From Atrina japonica (Eukaryota; Mollusca; Bivalvia; Pterioida; Pinnidae): DNA of 64,000 nucleotides. The stretch covers positions 1,010,501 through 1,074,500 of the forward strand of contig BROG01000149.1 in the NCBI GenBank assembly GCA_030159075.1, in the 5' to 3' direction. The notes beneath the pieces were generated by a model. The model worked only from the letters and a program-made list of their open reading frames with translations, was not told where the DNA came from and made no database searches. This document shows positions 36,301 through 48,300 of this stretch, piece after piece. Every line of letters begins with the position of its first letter. The stretch's first letter is position 1. A program made the position numbers and the translations under genes.

Positions 36301-39300
36301 TCTTTTGGCCTAAAATTACTGTATAGTTGCTTTCATTCGCAGGTGATTTAATATCCCTATATTCACAGTCAAATAAAATACTGTGAAATTAAATAACCAT
36401 GAATATAACACCTTACACTTATGAAGCATCAAAAAGACAATTAGTAACCAATCTTGCGCGAAGTCTGATACCCGTGAATAAGTTGGCGTCAGAAAAATGC
36501 AAAATTTTCTGCCTATGAAATTAAAGAACCATGCATGCTTTTGTGTAAATTCATTTCAATACTGCTTTCACTTGCTGAATTCCATTGTTATGAAGCTACC
36601 ACAACCATTCCCTGTGGGTGGTACAAAAAGATGTGCTCGCAGCTTCAGTTCCATGTTGATCTTTCATCTTATGATCCTCTTTAAACAAGTATATTTTTAT
36701 GGTAGCCTACACATCTTCAGGAAATAGTAAGGTCTACTATATTGTAGGTTATGTGATAGTTTTTCTAAATTTGTAACTTTGAGAGAACATGTACTTTTAT
36801 ACACTGTCCACTGGAATTGAAAGTTTTATTTCGTTTCATTTCGCCCACGGAATGGGAACATTTGTTGAGACTTTAAAATACAGTAAAGCCTGCTTTAGTG
36901 ACCACCTGTGTATAAAGACCACCGGGTCATAAAGAATGTTTTTGCTCTCTCCAATAGTACCATTTGTGTACAAATCAACCTCCCTATAAAGACCACCTCC
37001 CTATAAAGACCGGGTTTTTTTGTGTCCCTAAGTTGACTGTACACATTTATGTTTTTCTTGTTTCTGATTAAACTTTGAATCTGCAGCAGATTTTTTTTTT
37101 ATTTCAATTTTGAATAGGATCCCCAGAACATTCTTTTGAGAACTCAATTAGCAATTTTCTATTAAATGTTGATATCTTAGTTTTATGATTGCAGGTCAAA
37201 GGTAAAACTCATTTCTATTTTCATAAACTTTGAAAGGAGATGCTTTATTTGGCAGTGCCTTTGTTTAAGTTAAATTAATAGGCCACTTATCTATAGATAA
37301 TATAGTTTGTAGACCTTACTGTGACATTGTTGGACTCATTATGGCATGTTTCACAATCAAAACCACACGTTTCAACTTTCTCTACAAGGTGTTTCAACTT
37401 TCCCAGAAAAGGGGCAATTTGAAACATTTTCAGAAAATTTATAAACTTCTTTTATGAATTTAATAAGCATTTTTGACATTCACCCAATGTGTCATTGTAA
37501 AGACAATATGTTTCTCTTCCTAAGATGACTTGGTAAAAAGTGATAGCAATACATATGTTCTCGGTGGAGATGTTTGTTTAAAATTGTTCCAACTATCCCC
37601 AGTCTCCCCATGCTGAAAGTACAGAGACTAGAGAGAAAAGAGTGCAGTGGCAGTGCTGGGGAAAGAGGGGATAGGAACTGGGACATAGTAATGGGGGACC
37701 TGCATAAGAGACCATTAAAATCTCCCTGACAACAGAATAAAGTTCTGTATTGCTAACTGAATATAAATATTGTCTAAGCTTGATAGTTCGGCTTTCCCTG
37801 ACAACAGACTTGTAATATCCAGTGGTAAAAATTTTCTCAATTTATGAAAAAGAGTAATTCTGTGATTATCATAAAATGGACAATACAAAATAAAATGGGA
37901 TGCATCTTCAGTGATGTAGCCACAGAAACATTTAGGCCAATTTGAGGTTAACTCTGAACAGATCTGCATTTAAACTGCAGCAAGAGTTACGTAATCTAGT
38001 GATAAGAATATTAGCTTTATGTGCCCCCAACAAGATAATGTTTCGGTGTCGTATTATCATTGTACGCGTGTTTTAAGGCATTTTAAAATTTGTTCAAAGT
38101 AGGTAATTATTTGTATATGAATACCACACTGGACCTGAACGTATTTTTTACTAAATGTATAGGAATATAAGATTTTCTATGCCTGTGTATAGCTCTTATT
38201 TGTTATTGTATAAGCTGTAAAAGTAGAAATAATTGAAATAATTTTGACACTTGCGTACGGCTTTTCTGAAATGAGTCTATCCCATTACTCTGATTTTATG
38301 AACTGACCCTGTGAGTGCACTCTGAGTACATTACATGATCTAACTGAACTTGTAAATGACCTTTCTGAACTAATTTGGTTAATGTATTCTTTTAACATAT
38401 TCTATTTTGATCTGTAGATGACCTTATTTAACTGACCCTGTTAGTATACTCTGTTATGATACAGCAGAAGTCCTCAAATGTAAACGGTCCAGAACCTCGC
38501 TGCCCAAACTGCTTAAACCACTTAACATCTAATTCTTCACCCATACAGCTTTTGTAGGCCAGGCAAAGCTGAAACAAGAAAATTGGAATAAACTACACAT
38601 GTATCAAAGTATGACCAGGGTCACTGTTTGACCTCACCTATGTCTTGACCTTGATATACTATATACCAAAAGATTTTGGCCCTTGGTTATTTTTTGCCCT
38701 TTTATGACATAACAATTATAATAATTCACTCTGTCTTATTTTCACTCTTATCACTACAGTTTCATGGATGGCATTTCAGCCCATGCTTTGATTATGTAGC
38801 TTGAAAATTTGCTTTCATTTTAAATTTGCCCTCTCATCTAAGCACAAAAATAGCAAAAATTAAATGGAGGCAAAAATTTCCAGGTAAACAGTATAGTCGC
38901 ATTCATATGACTTGGCAGGGTGGAGTCTTGTGAACCTGTTTCCTGACCTGAAAAAGTTTAGACTTTATGTAATGCAACATACCAACATTAAAATTACACT
39001 GGTGAGAGTAATTGCTCCTCCTTGTCATCATATCTACTGGTATCACTGGTAAACTTTCTCACAAAAAATTGGCATAGGTTCCAGCAGGGCTCAAACCTGT
39101 ACTGACCAGATGTGAGAGACTTCATGGTTCAAAGTGTAATACTCTAACCATTCAGGCAAGAAGGCCCCATGATTATAATACATGTCCTGTGAAGCTGTGT
39201 CTGTAGACCCTTTCACGATAACTGCTTTCCTACTAATCTCACCTGTGCACTTAACACTTCCGAGTGGTAACAAGAAGTTTTGTACTCAACACAAATCATA

Positions 39301-42300
39301 CCCAATGAAACTTAGATCCTACACAGGGAACAATTAGTCTTTAATTGGGTAATAATTGTCATGGGTATGAAATGTTTTGAGCGCGAAACTTCTTGATACC
39401 ACCCAGAAGTGTTTGTGTGCAGGTGAAATTAGTAGAAAAGCAGTTCTATTTGCTTTTTGTTTTGAAATACAGTAGAACTTCAGTGAGTCGAACTTCAATG
39501 AGTTGAATTTTTTTGTTTCAAACTTTAGACAAAGTCCCGAATATTTTTGTTTTTTTACGCTACTTATACAGTTTTTAATTCAAATTTTTAGGAGTGAATT
39601 TCTCAGTGTTTCAAATAAATTTTCGGGTCCATTTACATAAAAGCAGCAAAAATTCCTACAAATTATTCGAAGTCAAAATTCACATGAGTATGAAAGCATC
39701 CCGTGAAAATTGACCTATCATAAGTGTCGGACACATGGCTATCCATGTGCTTTTTTGACATTATTCGATTGTGATGTCATAATTACATAAGTGTTTGACA
39801 GGCCATTTAATTGTGATGTCATAATTGAAAAGTTTGCCAAAAGGTGACGTGTCGGACATTTGGCGATAGGTCAATTCTTCTCCTTTACCATTTATGACAT
39901 ATATGGATTTGAATAGTCATATAAACCTTATAGAACCTCTGGAACTAACAATCAACAATTCTCGGTTATCATTCATGAGTTCAAGTCCCGATTGTTTCGA
40001 ACTTTTCTAGGTGGTCCCTTGAACTTTGACTCATCAAAGGTTTACTGTATTAACATTTCAATCAAATAAAGTTGAGTTACTTTTCTCAAATTTTATCCAA
40101 ATTTGGTATGGTGATTGTTATTTATAAGATTTAAAGTGAGCTTGATTATGACTAACATTTGGCTATATTTGATGAGAGGAATTTTGAAAATGTTTAACGG
40201 ACTGTCGTTCACAGAATGCAACGTGATGGAAATACTTACATCTGAGAGACATAAACTTCCTTCCCCTGAATTGTCCATTGAGTTAAAGGACTCTCGCATT
40301 TGTCTATACAGAAGAAATAACAAAAAATATTTACAATAGTTCACACATGAAAGTATCAATCTGAAAGTCATTAAACTAGGCTCCTGCAGATGAATAATTA
40401 CCTATAAACTACTAGTGGATCCATAATTACCTATGAACTTGGTGCTAGTGAATGTAAAATTACCTATAAACTAGGCACTAGTGAATGTATTATTAACTAT
40501 AAACTACTAGTGAATGCATAATAGCTTATACCACTAGGCTCTAGTGGATGTATAATTACCCTACTTACCAGTGGATGTGCAATTACCTATAAACTATGCC
40601 TTAGTGAATGTATAATTACCTATAAACTACAAGTGGATGTATAATTAACTATAAGCAACTAGGACGTTGTGAATGCATAACTACCTTTAAACTATAAGTG
40701 GATGTGTATTTACCTATAAACTAAGCCTTAGTGAATGTATGATTACATATAAATTGCATAATTATCAATAAACTAGGTGCTAGCAGACATATAATTACCT
40801 ATAAACAAGTCACTAGTGGATGTATAATTACCTATAAACTAGGCACTAGTGAATGTATAATTACTTTCTTTGCTAATTCTATTGACATTTCTATACATTG
40901 CAATCACAAATCTCCATGGAATTTGTCAGATTTTCACAACATTAGGAAAAGTCATAAATGAAAGATAGCTGCTAAAAGTAATGCAACAACTCAAGTAACA
41001 ACCCTAACTGGTTGAGACTGAGAAAATAAAAGAATTTCCTCATTTGAGGCAATACTGTCTAAATAACATACAATACAGCGTAACATGTCAGAGGAAATCA
41101 GAAATGCAAATTTTTACATACAACATTAATTCCGCCACTTTCAGATGCCCATATTTAGTTGGAAGTGCACCATCTTTTAATCCTAGCTCAGACACCGGAA
41201 TGTTCTGAAACAGTGTGGATATGGTTTATACATTTAACACTTTATCATATAAATCAAAATGTGTTTGTAACATGAACATGACATACTGAAAGAGGATCAC
41301 TTCATGTGAATAAATAAGCAAGGAAGATATTTGGCCTTACCGTCGAAAACACTGCCACAAAGGATATAATTCTACTAACTCTACTTAAGAGTTACACTGA
41401 TACAAAAACAAAATATAAGGGAGATAACTCTACTATACCTTCTGTAAAACTGTTACAGCACACTTCAGTGCTGTGTTGATATCCCAGAAAACTGGGATAG
41501 AATTTCGCTCCATTAGATCCGTTAGTATTAGCCTGGCTCTAAGTATGTCGTCGATTTCTCTGGAAGCAGAAGACAGCAAACTTATTGACATCAACAAACC
41601 TGAAGCACTGAATTTAAAAATTCTGAAGTTGTCAAGTTTTATTCAACTTGAATTTCCTGACCAGTCAGATTACTAAATGACCCAAACTTGGATAATTTTC
41701 TAGGTTTGCTGTGCTGAATCTTGGTAAAAGACTTTATATGCACCTAATAGCAACATTTTGGCTGATTTGTCTTCCTCTTTCCTCAAATTTCGACCAAATT
41801 TGGTATGTTGCAATATCTACCAGAGTTACTGGACTTTAAAATCTTAATTGATGAAATTTGTTCTTGTGACAAAAGCATTTCTCAAATGCATTTTGTTTTT
41901 CCATACAAATTTGAGAACATACCACTGATATGAGAAGAGGTCCTTATTATTTATCATTTGGGGGGGGGGGGGGGGGGGGGGGGGGGAGGGCAGGGGGTTA
42001 AGATGAGTTTCTCAAACACATTTTACATTTAATTTTCAAAATAAATTTCAGAACATATCACTGATGTGAAGACAGGCTCACTTTTAGGGGTGGGTGTAGA
42101 TGAATTTCTCATGTCAGATGAGATCGTTACAGATGAAGCACTCACTTTTTAGATGCTTGTTCACCACCGAATTGTATGTTATCATCAGTCAGTTCATCCA
42201 CAACTAATATTAATTGCCTCTGGCATGCTACAAAAATATATGCAAATGTTTTAATATTGCATAAATGTACAGTAAAAACCTCTTTATAAATAATGCCCCT

Positions 42301-45300
42301 CCCCCATTTCATTTCATTTGCCACCTCGCTTAATGCCACAATTTTTTAGTCCACTTTTCTAATTTTCCCTATAATTTCATTCAAGCTTTCCTTCAACCTT
42401 TTGCCAAACCCCTTTATAATGCCAAGTTTGGGCTGAACAAATGGTGGCAGTATAACAAGTTACATTAAACATGTAAAATATACTTGTTACTTACTAAAAA
42501 CATATCTTCCATTGCCAACAAAACATTTCATGAAAATTGCGGTCCTGTAACCATGGATGGAAAAATGATACAGATTTCTGCCAAAAAATACGGTAGATGT
42601 CGTCAACGTTACAGACTGTTCTATGATGTCATTTTCTAGGAATATGTAGCATTTTGCTGTCCAACGTTACAGGAGCGCGGTTATTGTGAGAAGGTCATAT
42701 GCATGGGTGGAGTGAAAAAGTATCATACCATCTAAAACATGTTCATTAAATTTCGGACCCTTTACACATTAAATCAGTGAAAGAACACATTAAATACCTC
42801 CGCATCCAAAAGATTTCAACAATGGAGAAGTGGGCAACATTACAGTAATTTGACATCTGTAACGCTTGTTTAAATAGGATACAGAGAGTTATATGCAAAT
42901 GTAAGATTATCGATATCTAGATATTTTCGCTACTAGTTTTTTTCACACTTTTACCACAGGAAAAATATTTCAACCGAGTTAAATTCGCCCTTAATCACCA
43001 TAGTTTTATTGATGGCATATAAGTCAGTGCTTCAATTATTTAGCTTGAAAATTGTCGCTGTTATTTTAAATTCGCCCTGTCATCTAAGGACGAAAAATTT
43101 AAACTTGAGTGAAAATTCACAGGTATACAGTATGTAAGCAAGTGGTAACCAGAATCTGGTCTCTTGAGACAAGTGGTGTATTATAAGAGTGGTCTCTTTA
43201 GACAGGTTCCGCTGAAGTTCGGAGTGCTACTTGAGATCTTGGCCCATAACAAACTCATCACATTGTAGTCACTGCCAATCATTCTAAGCTCATATCAAAG
43301 GCGGCCCATAGAAAAATCACAGGTCATGATAAGTTGAGAGTGTAATAGGCCGAGATCATTTTTTTTTTTTTTTAAACAATTCAGTTGACATCTTTTTTGG
43401 AAAACCATCATCAAAATCCTTTTGAGAAAAAAATGTTAATTTTGCATTGGAAATGGTGCCAATTTTTGGCCCAATTACATAATGAGGAAAAACTGAGGGG
43501 GCATAAGGCCATCATAAAATATTATTTGTGCCCTAACCAAAGTTTTTGGAAGTGGATCAGTTCATAGGCATTTTCTTTAAATTCTAAAATGTAAATCAGA
43601 CAAAATTCCATATCCTCCAAAGGAGAAACAAAATAATCAGTGGGCAAAACTGCTTTAAAGGTTTTGGGTTTTGCCCTTCAAGTGGGTTGGTCAGTTCACA
43701 TTAAAGCTTTTATATTTTTGGCCTAATACACAGGCTTTTACAGTTGGTTGGTCAGTTCACATCATTAAAACTTTTTATATTTTTGGCCTGATACATAGGC
43801 TTTTTAGGTAGGTTGGTCAGTTCACATCATTGAAACTTTTTATATTTTTGGCCTAACACATAGGCTTTTACAATAGGTTGGTCAGTTCACATCATTGAAA
43901 CTTTTTATATTTTTGGCCTAATACATAGGCTTTTACAATAGGTTGGTCATTTCACATCATTAAAACTTTTTATATTTTTGGCCTAACACATAGGCTTTTT
44001 AAGTAGGTTGGTCAGTTCACATTAAAGTTTTTTATATTTTTAGCTGTTCACATCAAAGTTTTTTTTTTTTATATTTTGGCCTAATACCTAGGCTTTTTAA
44101 GTAGGTTGGTCAGTCCACATTGAAGTTTTTTATATTTTTGGCCAGTTCACATCAAAGTTTTTTTTCTATATTTTGGCCTAATACCTAGGCTTTTTAAGTA
44201 GGTTGGTCAGTCCACATTGAAGTTTTTTATATTTTTGGCCAGTTCACATCAAATTATTTGGCCTAATACATAGGCTTTTACAATAGGTTGGTCAGTTCAC
44301 ATCAAAGTTTTTTTTTTATATTTTGGCCTAATGCATAGGCTTTTAAAGTAGGCTGGTTAGTTCACATCATTATTTTCTTTTATATTTTTGGCCTGATACA
44401 TACCACATAAGTAGGCTGTCTCTATCATAGAAGACACGGCTCTTGTTCTGTTGTCTACTACAAAAAACAACAGGTCAGCAGTCTGAAAGTACAACAACAA
44501 CAACAACAACGTTTTATAATGAGAAATACAGGTGAAAACAATAGAATCTTATATCGGTGTGTGGAGTGGATAAGGAAATCTCCATCCTAATGGTAAGAAT
44601 CTGGTTGTCAACTCCGAGGGTATCCCACAGTGTGTAGCTTGTCTACACCCAGGGAGTGGACAGAGAAATTCTGACTTGGCAAAATGGTAGATATGCCTGT
44701 CCAAAGTGGGAGAAATTGTTTCCTTACATCGTCACCAGTGTTAGATAGGCTTGTTCAGTGCTGTAAGACAGCAGACAACCAGTGTAAGAGGGTTTTTAAC
44801 CTTGTTTTGTCGGCAAATTATGATAAAAGGAAAAGAGTGGGTATAGTAAAATCCATATAACCACATAACCTGGCGGGGTGGAGTCTTGTGAATCCGTTCT
44901 TGACTTGGACGAGTTTAAGTCATCATTTTAGGTAATATAAGCAGGAGCTTAGACGTTTTTCCCGTGAGTTAGAGTAACCGTTCCTTCTTGTGTATGATAC
45001 ACAAAGAGAGTATACAGTGAGGAATAAAATGTTTTTCCCGTGCAGTTTGTCATAACCGAAAAGTGAGTAGAATTATCTGTATGATAATCAAAAGGTTACC
45101 CCACCATAGTATGTAAATCGGACAATACAGGAAGTGACATGTATAACTGTCGGTAGATTTCACTTACACTGAGATGTCACTAGCTTTAGGTGAAATGTCA
45201 CAAATATGGACCTGTACCATGGACAGATGCCAATACAGTGAAGGTTCTTTTACATGCAATGCCTGCTGTGACATAGAACCTCGATTTTAAGTCTCATTTA

Positions 45301-48300
45301 AAACATCTCCAACTTTCACTTGCTGATCGATTTGCAAGGTAGCAGTCAGTTTTTTTTTCAGTAAAAAGGTCAAACATTAACCTTAGATTCAATATGTTCA
45401 ATAAAATACAAAAAAGTAAATTTTTAATAACCTGTTTTGCTTGTTCTTCTAGCTCCATCAACTCTGGTCGCCACTCTTGAACTTGCTATTATGAGAAAAT
45501 GAAATAATACATGCAACTCAATATATTTTCACTTACAAGGACCTCTGAAGGAATTACTAATTTGAGAATTTTTTTTTTAAAAACGTCTCTGATAACAAAT
45601 TACAAGTTTAAACCAAACAGGATATATCTGAGAAACACAAAGTCTCGGATTAAGGTCATCCTATCGAGGTTCAACAGTCACAAATGTCCGATTGTCCGGG
45701 ACAAATCCATTTTACGGTCGCACAAGTAAATGTTACTTGTCACAGGACAAGTGAAATTGTTCATGACAAAAATTAATTCTATAAAAATCACTTATTTAAA
45801 CACAAAACAAATGTCATACTCAATTTATGGACAAAACATTTTCGCATTCGGATTTAAGTAGAATTAAATTCGACTTGTCCTGCAGGACAAGTGGAAATTT
45901 TTTACTGTTGACAACTGCCTATGTTTCATCAATTATAAAGCACCACACAATACTTAATGAAAATTTGAGATAAGGAACTTCAGCTACTTGACGGAATTGC
46001 AACTAAAGCAAAGTCAACTATAGGCATGTCAAAATGAGGCTACACCCTAGTACGAAACAAAATGGTTAGAAAGCATCAAGCAAAAAGCTGAAGTGCTGTA
46101 ATTTATCATGCAATAGATTGCTTGCTTTGGCTTGATTTAATGAGAGGCCAGACTACTTAAACTCCTTTCCTCTCATCCCCATAAGGCAGGGAGAGAGATG
46201 TTCAGTGTATTTTATGTCCTTGCTTGAGTGGTCCATATTTCCAAATGCTTTGTAAGTGCCACTACACATGTAATGAAGATTATCAAACTGAAACATCCTA
46301 GACCTTTATCTGGGAATATTGCTGCACAGACAGGAGATGAAATCTCACCTCTGAAAATCTGGCATGACCAGGGACAAACCAGGGACCTTCATGCTGAAGA
46401 TCTGACACTCTACCAACAGACTAACTCTGTCCACTCATGCAATAGAGTAACACACCACATATTATCTTACTTGGATTTTATACACAACTAGAGGTACATG
46501 GTAAAGACGACAGTTTCTAAAAATAATTCCATATTTAATCTACTTTACTGCAGCAATCAACAATTAACTAACTATTTAACTAGATATAGAGGTGAGTAAA
46601 TAGATAAATAAATTATAAACATTCAAGAATAGAAAATATGAAAATGCACAGGACTATTTGCCAAGAGAATTATGCTTCATCAAGGGACATAACTCTGTAA
46701 TGTCAACAGTAAACTGGTCCACTGCTAACCCGTTGCTGTAAAACCGCGTTCTGGAATCGCTATGCTCTTTCCTACCAGTGGTTTCATGTGCCCAAAATCA
46801 TTCATACCTAATGAATATTCATAAGGAGTAGGTGTGCCCAATTTATCTAATCACAGGAGTGTGATCGACAATGGAAGTTATCATGTAGTTCGTTGATCTA
46901 ATACAATTCTGAAATTGTTTAAAAGCCTCAATCTCATCATTTGATGAATACGAGCACCGCTTTACGACAAACTGGCTGAGGCTTCATGAATATTAAAAAT
47001 ATGCACAAATGATTTCAGGCACATGAAACCACAGGTAGTAAAGTGCATAGTGATTCCAGACTGTAGTTCTATGATGATGATGCAAACCCTAACCTTTTTC
47101 CTTCTTTCTCCTTTTTTGACATCCTTAATATTATTTTGAAAATTTTGATTCATTAATGTCCTCCAATCAATCCTTCATCAACCTATTTATTAAATGTTAA
47201 GCTATCTCACCAATCTTATCAGAGAGAGACTTACGGTAAAATGGTTGAGTAGTTACAATGTATATAAGCATATAAATGAATATTCATCAAATTCAAACGA
47301 CTATTTAAATGAACTAGCAATATCATGCATACATGTACATATCATAAAGGCTTATCAAAATTGTGACTTTCTTCGGACAACATGGCAGTCACCGTGCAAG
47401 ACCTTGATCTACAACAGTGCTCAGAAAGTTACTTAACTGGTCTACCCTAAAACAACAATGGGCTCTACTTAGAATGTGATGGGCTAGTTCATGTGTTTTT
47501 AGGGGTAAGTAAATAAATACCTTATGAATTACTAGAAATCAGCTGAAATTTGAATGCTGGCAAAAAGAAAGCAGATGATTGGCTGTTTCATGTCAACAAA
47601 TATTTGCATAAAACTGGCTACAATTTACAACATCAACATTGTTTTTAAAAAAAAAAAAATAAATAACTCACCGGGTTGTAAAAGGTCATGCCATGCTTTT
47701 TTAAGTAAGGGATTGCCATTTCCTGTCTCCATGCAGTTGGATTACAAGATCCGCCGAGGAAAACTGAAATTGAGATGAAGTACACTGAAAGCCAATGGCA
47801 CATGTTAGGCAGAGAAAACAGCTCTGAATATGAAGCACTGAGAACTTGCCATATACAAAAGTCACAAGATGTAAACATTGCATTTACATGTAATGATGTT
47901 GCTTGCTTCTGGACACAACATTTTCAGACAAAAATGTGTTGAAATACATTGTACATATATATCATTTAAATTACAACATTTTCTTTTCTTTCTTTTTTCT
48001 CTTTTTTTTTGGAGAAGGGGAGGTAATTAGATTTTCTGGCTATTTCTTTCAAATAACATTTCTTTTATTCTTTTCTTTTTTATTGTGGGGAGCAAATAAA
48101 ATGTCAAAATATATTATTTTGAAAAACACTGGTAAATATGACCAGATCAATGTTACTGCCAAAAAATTAAAAAACCCAACATTATGTCAAAATGACATTC
48201 AAATTTTCAATGAAACAAATACGATATCAAACCGGGATACAAACGATCAGTTAGTAATGGTCGGTTTACACTGACACAGTATAACGCTACGAAATACAGA

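Larger units (their letters stand above)
35848..37609. mobile_element. 1.76-kb element with 24-bp terminal inverted repeats and two nested MITEs
   Basis: The left end GGGGAGACCGGGGAAAGTTG and the right end CAACTATCCCCAGTCTCCCC are reverse complements over about 24 bases with two mismatches. GTTGGAAC/GTTTCAACTTTC subterminal words recur several times inside (36190-36255, 37370-37410). Family A (36320-36535) and family D (36879-37041) MITEs are inserted within it. No transposase frame is seen, so it looks non-autonomous. It lies in an intron of the double-NDT gene. Confidence 0.8.
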
